Below, piece by piece: positions 7,890 through 15,939 of a stretch of DNA of 64,000 bases. Position 1 is the first letter of the stretch; every line of letters starts with the position of its first letter. Under the pieces are notes generated by a model. That model was not told where the DNA came from. It ran no database searches and saw nothing but the letters and a program-made list of their open reading frames with translations. Origin of the DNA: Romboutsia sp. CE17 (lineage in GTDB: Bacteria > Bacillota > Clostridia > Peptostreptococcales > Peptostreptococcaceae); contig NZ_CP051144.1 in assembly GCF_012317385.1 (NCBI RefSeq), forward strand, positions 2,170,001 through 2,234,000, written 5' to 3'. A program made the translations under genes and the position numbers.

Positions 7890-9737
7890 TTATATTATTA
7901 ATTCTCCATTGGCTGCAAAGCTATAATCTTTACCATCAATATATACTTTTCCTGTCACCATAGCTCCATTTAGTTTAAGATAGTAAATTTTGTCATCTAA
8001 TTTAAGCCAACCTGTCTTCATTGCTCCACTACTATCCAAGTAGTACCACACATTATTTATCTTTTGCCAGCCTGTCTTCATTGCTCCACTACTATCTAAG
8101 TAGTACCACACATTATTTATCTTTTGCCAGCCTGTCTTCATTGCTCCACTACTATCCAAGTAGTACCACACATTATTTATCTTTTGCCAACCTGTCTTCA
8201 TTGCTCCGCTATTATCTAAGTAGTACCACACATTATTTATATTTTGCCAACCTGTCTTCATTGCTCCGCTACTATCTAAGTAGTACCACATATTATTTAT
8301 CTTTTGCCAACCTGTCTTCATTGCTCCACTATTATCTAAGTAGTACCACACATTATTTATCTTTTGCCAACCTGTCTTCATTGCTCCACTACTATCCAAG
8401 TAGTACCACACATTATTTATCTTTTGCCAGCCTGTCTTCATTGCTCCACTACTATCCAAGTAGTACCACACATTATTTATTTTTTGCCAGCCTGTCTTCA
8501 TTGCTCCACTACTATCCAAGTAGTACCACACATTATTTACCTTCTGCCAGCCTGTTTTCTTTATTCCAATCTCATCTAATAAATACCATCTGTTATCACT
8601 ATATTTCCATCCAGGTTTATAAAGTAATTTCATTGCATCTTTTACTACTTGATTTTCTAAAATATCCGAAGTAGTATAATAAATACTTCCTTTTATATTT
8701 TCATATTGATCATTTAGCTTTATTTGATCATATATTTCATTTCTAACAATATCTTTATAAATACCTTGACCTATGTATAATTTTGTTTTAGTACCATCAA
8801 CCTCATTGTTCCACCACTTAACTAGAGTTTTATAATCAGCAGCACTATTGCCAATTTCCCAATATATTTGTGGAACTACATAATCAATCCATCCATTTCT
8901 TATCCAAGTTCTAGTATCTGCATAAACAGAATAATAACTTTCATTTCCTCTTGTATCAGATCCTGTTATATCACTTGATTTGTTTTTCCAAACTCCAGAT
9001 GGGCTAATACCAAACTCGACACTACTATTTATTGATTTTATAGCATTGTATACAGATCTAACCATCTCATTAACATGATTTCTTCTTGCATTTGCTTCAT
9101 TGCCATCCTTACCTTCACCTGATGATAATGGATATTTTTCTGGATAAAAATAATCATCAAAATGTATAGCATCTACATCATAATTTTTTACTACTTCTTT
9201 TATAGTATCTACAATATGATTTTTAACATCTGGATTACTTGGATCGTAATACATCGCACCATTATTATAAATTATCCAATCAGGATTTTGTCTTGCTGGA
9301 TGCTTTACATCTAAAGCTTGTAAGTTCGTACCTGAAGTTGTAACTCTATACGGATTAAACCAAGCATGAAACTCCATACCTCTTTTATGTGTTTCTTCTA
9401 TCATGAATTTTAATGGATCATATCCAGGATCTTTTCCTTGGGTCCCCGTAAGAACTCTAGACCACGGATTTATATTAGATTTATACAGTGCATCTCCAGC
9501 AGTTCTAACTTGTACAACTACAGTATTTATACCTAAAGATTTTAATTCATCTAATATATTTATAAACTCTTGCTTTTGCTTAGTTACATTTCCATAACTT
9601 GATTTACTAGGCCAGTCTTTATTATAAACTGTAGTTATCCAAGCTCCTCTCATTTCATATTTTTCAGCATATACACTTCCTGAAAATATGAAAAAAAATA
9701 AAAATATTGAACTTATGGTAATTTTAATTTTTTTCAT
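7890..9737 (-). CDS. Secreted GHL10 (DUF187) glycosidase-like protein with choline-binding repeats
   Basis: After a signal peptide (~1-25) comes a domain of about 320 residues of the glycosyl-hydrolase-like family 10 (PF02638, YngK type). It is recognisable by RGAWITTVYNKDWPSK, HAWFNPYRVTTSGTN, DAIHFDDYFYP and GISPSGVWKN. Related proteins are thought to act on peptidoglycan or other surface glycans. The C-terminus holds nine almost identical 20-residue CW repeats (GWQKINNVWYYLDSSGAMKT) plus degenerate copies on both sides. I chose the ATG at 9737, which has GGGGGAAG 3 bp upstream; the frame also opens at 9773 but with no ribosome binding site. Its gene lies directly downstream of the lic operon, which argues for anchoring to phosphocholine. 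Confidence 0.9.
   Translation of the reverse strand: MKKIKITISSIFLFFFIFSGSVYAEKYEMRGAWITTVYNKDWPSKSSYGNVTKQKQEFINILDELKSLGINTVVVQVRTAGDALYKSNINPWSRVLTGTQGKDPGYDPLKFMIEETHKRGMEFHAWFNPYRVTTSGTNLQALDVKHPARQNPDWIIYNNGAMYYDPSNPDVKNHIVDTIKEVVKNYDVDAIHFDDYFYPEKYPLSSGEGKDGNEANARRNHVNEMVRSVYNAIKSINSSVEFGISPSGVWKNKSSDITGSDTRGNESYYSVYADTRTWIRNGWIDYVVPQIYWEIGNSAADYKTLVKWWNNEVDGTKTKLYIGQGIYKDIVRNEIYDQIKLNDQYENIKGSIYYTTSDILENQVVKDAMKLLYKPGWKYSDNRWYLLDEIGIKKTGWQKVNNVWYYLDSSGAMKTGWQKINNVWYYLDSSGAMKTGWQKINNVWYYLDSSGAMKTGWQKINNVWYYLDNSGAMKTGWQKINNMWYYLDSSGAMKTGWQNINNVWYYLDNSGAMKTGWQKINNVWYYLDSSGAMKTGWQKINNVWYYLDSSGAMKTGWQKINNVWYYLDSSGAMKTGWLKLDDKIYYLKLNGAMVTGKVYIDGKDYSFAANGELII
8011..8550. repeat. Nine tandem 60-bp units inside the GHL10 gene
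   Basis: Nine consecutive 60-bp units differ from each other at only a few positions each. Each encodes one 20-residue CW repeat. The near identity at silent sites shows recent expansion or gene conversion. Copy number is expected to vary among strains, and an assembly could collapse it. Confidence 0.95.
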
Positions 9738-9816
9738 TTCTTCCCCCACGCTATTAATTATCTTTTTATACATGTAAAGTATATATAATATAGTAATATT
9801 TTGTCAAATAACATAA

Positions 9817-9863
9817 AAAATCCTATTAAAGTAGTATTTTATAACAAACTTTAATAGGATTTT
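9817..9863 (-). terminator. Terminator of the lic operon
   Basis: A 15-bp stem, AAAATCCTATTAAAG / CTTTAATAGGATTTT, lies just after the licC stop on the minus strand and is followed by a T-rich stretch. It separates the lic operon from the GHL10 gene. Confidence 0.8.
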
Positions 9864-9869
9864 CCATTT

Positions 9870-10577
9870 TTAAGCTTTCCTATCTTCATAGTCTAAGCTT
9901 AATATATATTCATTCACTTTATTTAAATCTTCTAGTGAATCTATTTCAAAACAATCGTCTGAGCTTATCTTTTTTATCCTTATGTCTAACATATCAATAT
10001 TATCTTTTACTATATCGTCCCAATATAAGTTTTCAAAATCATCACTATTTATTGCTTCTTCTAATCTCTCAACTATTATTTTTCCATCTTGCTCATTCCA
10101 GTATGATACTCCACACAGGATATAACCTTTTTCATTTCCTACTCTTATACCATGAACCTTATTTTCAGCATCAAATTCTAGTATCCACTCATCTTTAAAT
10201 CCCTCTTTGTATCCACTGAAGTAAGTTGATTTATCTATATTTTCATCAATAAAATTGTTATGAAGATAAACATCAGCATCTATAACATAGCTATCTGGTA
10301 AATACTCTTTAACTAGACTCATAGTATATATATTGTTGTATATATCATACTTGTCATTATGAACTAATTTAACTCCATACTTATCTTTAAGATATTCAAA
10401 CTTTTCACTTAAATATCCTGTTACAACTATAATTTCGTTTATCCCTTTTTCTCTTAAAAACTCTATTTGAGTTTCTAACATAGGTTTTTTATTCACTTTA
10501 ACTAATGACTTTGGCGTATCTAAAGTCAAAGGTCTAAGTCTAGTTCCCATACCTGCTGCTAATAGTATTGCTCTCAT
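9870..10577 (-). CDS. licC: Choline-phosphate cytidylyltransferase LicC
   Basis: LicC converts phosphocholine and CTP to CDP-choline, the donor used by LicD. This 235-residue protein is a single nucleotidyltransferase domain with the signature LLAAGMGTRLRPLT and the conserved Lys in TPKSLVKVNKKP. It continues with features I recall from pneumococcal LicC: IEFLREKGINEIIVVTGYL, VHNDKYDIYNNIY, and the metal-binding segment SYVIDADVYLHNNF. The length is normal for LicC. It is the last gene of a three-gene operon behind licB (18 bp gap) and the licA-like fusion. A sugar nucleotidyltransferase is the main alternative, but the lic neighbours make choline by far the best guess. Confidence 0.88.
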   Translation of the reverse strand: MRAILLAAGMGTRLRPLTLDTPKSLVKVNKKPMLETQIEFLREKGINEIIVVTGYLSEKFEYLKDKYGVKLVHNDKYDIYNNIYTMSLVKEYLPDSYVIDADVYLHNNFIDENIDKSTYFSGYKEGFKDEWILEFDAENKVHGIRVGNEKGYILCGVSYWNEQDGKIIVERLEEAINSDDFENLYWDDIVKDNIDMLDIRIKKISSDDCFEIDSLEDLNKVNEYILSLDYEDRKA

Positions 10578-10595
10578 TTTATTTCTCCTTTGTTA

Positions 10596-11546
10596 TTAAT
10601 TTTTAGACACCATAACTGATCCTACTATTATAAGTATACTACATAAAACTAATTTAGGTGTAATGCTACTTCCTAAAAATATCATATCAAATACTATAGC
10701 CCATATTGAGTAACTAATATTAAGACCTGTAGCCTTAACTGGTCCTATAGTATCAATTGCCGTATAGTAAAATATATAAGATAAAGTTCCTATTAATGCT
10801 ACCCCTGCTATCATAATAGTTAAGTTAGAAGTAATTATAACCTTAGTCAGTCCTAATCCTCCAAATAGTGGAACTATTAATATTCCATAAACTATTGCTG
10901 ATACCAATTGTCTTAATTGTAATGCTTGAGTAGGACTAACTTCATCATCCTTCATACCATATGCACAGATAACACTTTCTAAAGACCATCCAATTACACA
11001 AATTAATGCACATCCAAATCCTAGACCAAAGTTTAAAGCCATATCTTGAGTAGGAGTGTATCCAAGTATTATAACAGCTAATATGCTTAATGATAAACCT
11101 ATCCAACCTTTTATACTTAATTTTTCTTTTAAGAAAATATATGAGAAAAATGCTCCTACAGCTGGATATATAGCTGATATACTAGCAGTATATCCTGAAC
11201 CTATATAGTTAATAGCTAGTAAATAACCAGCCATTCCTATCGGTCCTCCAAATAAAGCTGCCAAACAAACAAACTTTCCACTTTTAGTTTTAAGTAACTT
11301 TATAGTTTCAACAAACTCCTTCTTTGTTATAGAAAATAAAATCATCCATAAACTTGAAAAAGTATCATGTAAGAATGCACCTACTAAAGGAGCTAACATT
11401 GCAGCATTAGTAATTCCTATATTCGGAATTTTACTAAGAATTATTCCTAAGATAACTGTGTCTAATCCCCATAATATTCCTGATAGTACTCCGGATGTAA
11501 TTCCTATTCCATTAACCTTGCTAAGATTTATTGCAGTGTTTTTCAT
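10596..11546 (-). CDS. licB: LicB choline permease (DMT/EamA superfamily)
   Basis: This 316-residue membrane protein has about ten hydrophobic helices in two EamA halves. LicB imports choline for wall decoration. The sequence keeps stretches typical of LicB: GITSGVLSGILWGLDTVI near the start, GGPIGMAGYLLAINYIGSGY, SISAIYPAVGAFFSYIFLKE, and KATGLNISYSIWAIVFDMIF near the end. A generic DMT exporter would not be expected between a cytidylyltransferase and a choline kinase, so the call rests on both sequence and context. Spacing is 18 bp to licC and 19 bp to the fusion gene. AAGGAGC precedes the ATG. Confidence 0.88.
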   Translation of the reverse strand: MKNTAINLSKVNGIGITSGVLSGILWGLDTVILGIILSKIPNIGITNAAMLAPLVGAFLHDTFSSLWMILFSITKKEFVETIKLLKTKSGKFVCLAALFGGPIGMAGYLLAINYIGSGYTASISAIYPAVGAFFSYIFLKEKLSIKGWIGLSLSILAVIILGYTPTQDMALNFGLGFGCALICVIGWSLESVICAYGMKDDEVSPTQALQLRQLVSAIVYGILIVPLFGGLGLTKVIITSNLTIMIAGVALIGTLSYIFYYTAIDTIGPVKATGLNISYSIWAIVFDMIFLGSSITPKLVLCSILIIVGSVMVSKN

Positions 11547-11565
11547 ATCCTGATTGCTCCTTATT

Positions 11566-13416
11566 TTAATTATTTATCTCACATAAATTTTTTCTTGCTC
11601 GGTTATATCTATCTATTCCGTAGCTTCCAAAGTCATCTCCCTTAGCTTCTTTTACAATAGTCCATATACTCCATAGGAAATCTTGACATATTTTATATAT
11701 AAGTATCTTTGTTTTATATTTTTCTTCTATAGATAAAGAGCCAAAGTATTTTTGTAAAAATAATTCTTCTTCATCTTTCGAGAAATCACACTCTAATATA
11801 TGAGCTGCTAAGTCCCACATTGGATCATTGCTTCCTGAGTATTCCCAGTCTATTAAGTAAATTCTTCCATTATCATCTTTTATAAAGTTTTCTGGAACAG
11901 TATCATTGTGACAAGGTCTTTTTTCTACATCATTAGCCTCTAGCATATCTTTTAAGGATATTACTTGATTTCTTACATTTATATAGTCTTCATAATACTC
12001 TCCATTAGCTTCTTCTACTAATCTTTCATATTTTTCTATTTCATTAAAAGCATTAAACTCATTTTTAAACTCTATATTTGATGTATGAAGTTTTCTTAAT
12101 ATAGAAGCTGTTAGTTCCATATTATCTTCTCTTTTAGCTGTACTTGAATTTAATGTCTCTGCATTTTCTATAAACTCACTTAGCTTTATTCCAGACTCTT
12201 GATTAAAGTATGTAATCTTAGAGTCTATATCAAGAGAGTCTACTAAATGAACATTATTATTTTCATTTTCTCTACTTATCATATCTTGAGTTCCTGTACC
12301 AGGCATTCTTAATATATAATATTTACCTTTTATATTGACCTTATAGTTTTTATTAGTCATACCACCTGCTGAAGTTATTTCTATTATGTCCTCAGGATTT
12401 ATATAAAGTATGTCTACTAAATGATCTCTTATATTATTTATTTTTATTTCTTGCTCTTTTCTTAGCAATCTATTATAAATGTGTTTTGTAAATACTTCAT
12501 AGTGCTTTTGTGAATCTATTTCTCCCCACACTAAATCATCAATCTTTATATATCCAATATTACATTCTCTACCAATATCCATAAGAGCATATTCGTAGTT
12601 TAAGTAAGGATTTTTATTATATTTAAATTGTTCTAACATTTTATTAAATACTTTATATGAAATCTTACTTATACCTATCATTTCACCATCAATTTTATTA
12701 AACTGATGAACATCCTTAGACATTTTATAAACGTATCCATCTCTTATCTCTACTAATGCTTCATCTCCAGATCCACTTTCACTTGTTATTACCATACAGT
12801 CTCTGTCTTTGCTATCTAATATCTCTTTTATAGCTCTTTCTTCAAAGACCATATCATTTTCTAATAAGATAAAATCATCATCTATAACATCTTTTACTTT
12901 AGATAAAGATTCCATTGTTCCAGTCCATTTGTATCTATCATTTGTAACTAGTACGATATTACTTTTATCTTTTGCATACTCTTCATAAAATTCTTTTTTA
13001 TATCCAACAACTATAACTATTTTCTCTATTCCATGTTGTTCTAATAAGTTAACTTGTCTATCAATTATATTTATATCTCCAATACTTAAAAAACCAACAG
13101 GCTTTTCAAATATTTTCTTCTGTCCTGCAGCCAGTATTACCGCTTGTTTTATATTCTTATGACCATCTGAATGTAGCTTTATTTTTTTAGATTGGTCTTC
13201 ATGTATTTTTTTAGATAAAAAATCTATACCACTTTGTGTTACCACATATATATTTTTTCCATTGTTTTTTTCAATATTTATATAATTTTCTTCTTGTAGT
13301 TTTCTTATAATTGAATTGATGTTACCTATTGATAGTCCCGACTCTGAAGCTAAATACCTCTGATTAACATCTCTATGATTATTTATAATATATAAAACCT
13401 TATATATATTCTCCAC
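11566..13416 (-). CDS. licA: wHTH - nucleotidyltransferase - choline kinase fusion (LicA-like)
   Basis: This 616-residue protein has three parts. Residues ~1-75 form a winged helix-turn-helix (YLASESGLSIGNINSIIRKL, then a beta wing). Residues ~90-320 are a nucleotidyltransferase domain (QAVILAAGQKKIFEKPVGFL, VIVVGYKKEF, FILLENDMVFEE) whose signature lacks the usual GTR, having GQKK instead. Residues ~335-616 are a choline/ethanolamine kinase: GGMTNKNYKV with the ATP loop, the catalytic HNDTVPENF, and the metal-binding LIDWEYSGSNDPMWDLA. It would phosphorylate choline and possibly regulate its own operon. A separate LicC is encoded two genes on, so the middle domain may have another substrate or be degenerate. 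GTG start behind AGGTGAGGT. First gene of the operon. Confidence 0.88.
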   Translation of the reverse strand: MENIYKVLYIINNHRDVNQRYLASESGLSIGNINSIIRKLQEENYINIEKNNGKNIYVVTQSGIDFLSKKIHEDQSKKIKLHSDGHKNIKQAVILAAGQKKIFEKPVGFLSIGDINIIDRQVNLLEQHGIEKIVIVVGYKKEFYEEYAKDKSNIVLVTNDRYKWTGTMESLSKVKDVIDDDFILLENDMVFEERAIKEILDSKDRDCMVITSESGSGDEALVEIRDGYVYKMSKDVHQFNKIDGEMIGISKISYKVFNKMLEQFKYNKNPYLNYEYALMDIGRECNIGYIKIDDLVWGEIDSQKHYEVFTKHIYNRLLRKEQEIKINNIRDHLVDILYINPEDIIEITSAGGMTNKNYKVNIKGKYYILRMPGTGTQDMISRENENNNVHLVDSLDIDSKITYFNQESGIKLSEFIENAETLNSSTAKREDNMELTASILRKLHTSNIEFKNEFNAFNEIEKYERLVEEANGEYYEDYINVRNQVISLKDMLEANDVEKRPCHNDTVPENFIKDDNGRIYLIDWEYSGSNDPMWDLAAHILECDFSKDEEELFLQKYFGSLSIEEKYKTKILIYKICQDFLWSIWTIVKEAKGDDFGSYGIDRYNRARKNLCEINN

Positions 13417-13452
13417 TACCTCACCTCATTTTCATTTTTTGAACATGATATA

Positions 13453-13481
13453 ATCATATATTTTTTGACACCATATGTCAA
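13453..13481 (-). promoter_or_regulatory. lic operon promoter with overlapping operator palindrome
   Basis: On the minus strand a consensus -35 TTGACA (complement of 13476-13481) and a -10 TATGAT (complement of 13453-13458) are exactly 17 bp apart, about 35 bp before the GTG start. The -35 is one arm of a perfect 6-5-6 palindrome, TTGACA-CCATA-TGTCAA (13465-13481). That is a likely repressor site, perhaps for the winged-helix domain encoded by the first gene. Confidence 0.75.
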
Positions 13482-13508
13482 TATATATATGATTATTTAC
13501 ACAAAATA

Positions 13509-13551
13509 AAATGGCTATCACTAGTGATACACACTAATTAGATAGCCATTT
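13509..13551. terminator. Terminator between the licD-murJ operon and the lic operon
   Basis: An 11-bp stem, AAATGGCTATC / GATAGCCATTT, lies 14 bp beyond the flippase stop codon on the minus strand and is followed by a T-rich tail. It separates the upstream glycopolymer operon from the lic promoter. Confidence 0.75.
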
Positions 13552-13564
13552 ATATATTTATATA

Positions 13565-15109
13565 TTACTTATTTAATTTTAATTTAGACTTAGCCATATC
13601 CATAAAATATTTTATTTCTTCAACCTTTAAAACTATAACTAAGACCCCATACACTAAAACTCCTATAAATATAGAAGCCCCTAGAGATGCTATCTTTCCG
13701 AATAAAGATACACCTAAAACATATGCTAGTTTACTATAAGCAAAATTAGTTACAATACCCATTATAACTGCAGCTATTATGGATTTTGTACAAGTTATAA
13801 ATATACTTTTACCGCCAAAACTCCCCACTTTCTTTCTTAGTGCAAAGTAGAAAATAGTTAAACCAATATAGGCAGCAATCGTACTAGCTATAGCAAGTCC
13901 TATATATCCCATATATTTAGATAATATAATATTTAAAACTATATTAAAGACTATAGATATAATACCATTCATCATAGGCGTTTTTGTATCATGAAGAGAG
14001 TAAAATGCTCTAGACATAACATTTCTTAATGACCATGCTATTATACCTATTATATATACAATAAGTATATTACCAGTAATAATAGTGTCTTCTGGAGTAA
14101 ATTTACCCCTTTGGAAAAGCACCTCTACAATAGGATAAGCTAATACCATAGTTCCTACACTGATAGGTATAAGGAAAATCACTATACTATTTATAGTTTT
14201 TTTCAGCGAAACCTTAAATCCATCTTTATTATCAGAGGCTAAAGATTTTGACATTAAAGGATATACTACAGATAATATAGATGTAACAAATATAGCTGAT
14301 ACAAATCCATAAAGTCTGTTTGCATAGTTAAATGCAGAAACTACACCATCTCCAAATGTAGATGCTAGGGTACCATCAATTAAAGTATTTACTTGTTCAA
14401 CACCAACACCTATTAATACAGGTAAAACTAACACTATTAAATGTCTAACATTTTCATCTTTTAAATCTACCCTTGGACTATATCTAAACCCTTTTTTATA
14501 TGCAGACGGAAGCTGAAATAAAGCTTGCGACATTAATGCTAATAACGATCCTATTATAAGAACGTATGTATTAGTCTTCATACTTATAATTATAGATGCT
14601 ATTATTATAAGGTTATAAGGTATTCCCATAAGTTCAGGCACTTTAAAGTTATCTTTTAGTTGAAGAAATGCTTTTAGTATATTATTCAGCCCTATAAATA
14701 ACACTGCCCAAAGTATTATTCTAGTAAATTTAATGGTAATATCTAATTTTTCACCTTCAAATCCAATAGCAAATACTTTTACTAATGGTTCTGTGAAAAC
14801 TATTCCTAAAATTACAATACCTATAGATAATATACTAACTATGTTTATTAAATTATTAATAAAATCATTAGCTTTATTTTCTCCATCTTTTTGGCTCACT
14901 TGACTATATATAGGTATTAAGCTAGTTGATATGGCTGCTCCTACAGCGGTAAATAATATTGTAGGTATCTTCATAGCTGTTATATATGCATCAGCATATA
15001 TTCCTGCACCATAGAAAGCTGCAAATACTTGTTCTCTTATTAATCCTAATACCTTTGATAAAATTGTAAGAGCCATAATCATAACTGTTGTTTTTGCTAC
15101 TTTTGACAT
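13565..15109 (-). CDS. MurJ/MviN-family flippase
   Basis: This 514-residue polytopic protein (about 14 hydrophobic helices) has the MurJ family N-terminus, LGLIREQVFAAFYGAG with the conserved RE, and LRNVMSRAFYSLHDTKTPM in the second half. MurJ proteins flip lipid II, but relatives in glycopolymer operons can flip other lipid-linked precursors. This copy lies 18 bp downstream of licD and follows the TagF-like and GT2 genes, so an attractive role is export of the phosphocholine polymer precursor, as TacF does in pneumococcus. Which substrate it uses cannot be read from the sequence. AAGGAGC precedes the ATG. The gene ends its operon, followed by a terminator. Confidence 0.88.
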   Translation of the reverse strand: MSKVAKTTVMIMALTILSKVLGLIREQVFAAFYGAGIYADAYITAMKIPTILFTAVGAAISTSLIPIYSQVSQKDGENKANDFINNLINIVSILSIGIVILGIVFTEPLVKVFAIGFEGEKLDITIKFTRIILWAVLFIGLNNILKAFLQLKDNFKVPELMGIPYNLIIIASIIISMKTNTYVLIIGSLLALMSQALFQLPSAYKKGFRYSPRVDLKDENVRHLIVLVLPVLIGVGVEQVNTLIDGTLASTFGDGVVSAFNYANRLYGFVSAIFVTSILSVVYPLMSKSLASDNKDGFKVSLKKTINSIVIFLIPISVGTMVLAYPIVEVLFQRGKFTPEDTIITGNILIVYIIGIIAWSLRNVMSRAFYSLHDTKTPMMNGIISIVFNIVLNIILSKYMGYIGLAIASTIAAYIGLTIFYFALRKKVGSFGGKSIFITCTKSIIAAVIMGIVTNFAYSKLAYVLGVSLFGKIASLGASIFIGVLVYGVLVIVLKVEEIKYFMDMAKSKLKLNK

Positions 15110-15127
15110 AATAAAGCTCCTTAAAAT

Positions 15128-15922
15128 TTATTTTTTATAAGATTTCTCTAAATCTATATGTATTATGCTATGATGAGATACTCTCTTATCCTCTGGTGGA
15201 AGTTGCATATAATCACCATAGTAGTCTGTTAAGAAATCTTCAACTTTTTCTGGAACATAAAATTTATGCCCTTCAAATTCCATTTCTCTAGGTTTACCAA
15301 AGTACTCTCTTTTGAAAACAAGTCCACGTCCTGTGTTATCTACACACAAACTGTCATCTTTTTTCCATCTATCATAAACCACATTATTCCATAAGTTTAA
15401 TATAGTCCTTTTATAAAATAATGGTTTTAATATTTTTTTCACTGGATTTTTATCACAAGTATAAAGCCCACTTCTTGCAAACTCAGTACCACATAAAACC
15501 CTTTTATTTACATATTGAACAAATTTATTGTTAGGACATTCATCAATTATAAATATATCTACATATATCCCATGATTTATATTCCAATCTTTAGAAACCT
15601 TTTCTACAAAAGATGTATCATTCATTCTAACTTTAGGCATAACTAGCTTATATTCTGGATCTGTTTCTTCTGTTTGTAAAAAGAATTTGGGACTTAATTC
15701 TTTTTTACATACTTCAACAAATCTTTCATAATTTTCCCTATCCATAATTATATCTGCATCATCATCCCATGGTATAAATCCCTTATGTCTTACAGCACCT
15801 ATTGCCGTACCATAAGCTAAATAGTAAACTATGTTATGTTCTCTGCACAGCTTATCTATTTCTACCATAATATCTACTATCTTCAGTTGAACCTGTCTAA
15901 GTAATTCATTTTCTTTTTCCAT
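15128..15922 (-). CDS. licD: LicD family phosphotransferase
   Basis: LicD enzymes transfer phosphocholine from CDP-choline (or related phospho-groups) to glycan residues. This protein of about 264 residues begins with a helix (ELLRQVQLKIVDIMVEID), followed by the family core: YYLAYGTAIGAVRHKGFIPW, DDDADIIMDRENYERF (acidic metal site), and a C-terminal FEGHKFYVPEKVEDFLTDYY then YMQLPPEDKR, all typical of PF04991. I chose the ATG at 15922, which has GGAG 9 bp upstream; a TTG at 15937 overlaps that site. It sits between the glycerophosphotransferase and the flippase, as expected for a gene that decorates a teichoic-acid-like polymer. Confidence 0.9.
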   Translation of the reverse strand: MEKENELLRQVQLKIVDIMVEIDKLCREHNIVYYLAYGTAIGAVRHKGFIPWDDDADIIMDRENYERFVEVCKKELSPKFFLQTEETDPEYKLVMPKVRMNDTSFVEKVSKDWNINHGIYVDIFIIDECPNNKFVQYVNKRVLCGTEFARSGLYTCDKNPVKKILKPLFYKRTILNLWNNVVYDRWKKDDSLCVDNTGRGLVFKREYFGKPREMEFEGHKFYVPEKVEDFLTDYYGDYMQLPPEDKRVSHHSIIHIDLEKSYKK

Positions 15923-15939
15923 TTTTACTCGCTCCAATA

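Noticed and set aside
8011-8550. Regular 60-bp repeats considered as a CRISPR array
   Set aside because: Units are contiguous without spacers and encode an in-frame protein repeat.
8021-8674. Long plus-strand frame of repeated LHYYPSSTTHYLSFASL type residues
   Set aside because: It is the complementary strand of the tandem CW repeats; the 60-bp period keeps it open. No ribosome binding site and no sensible product.
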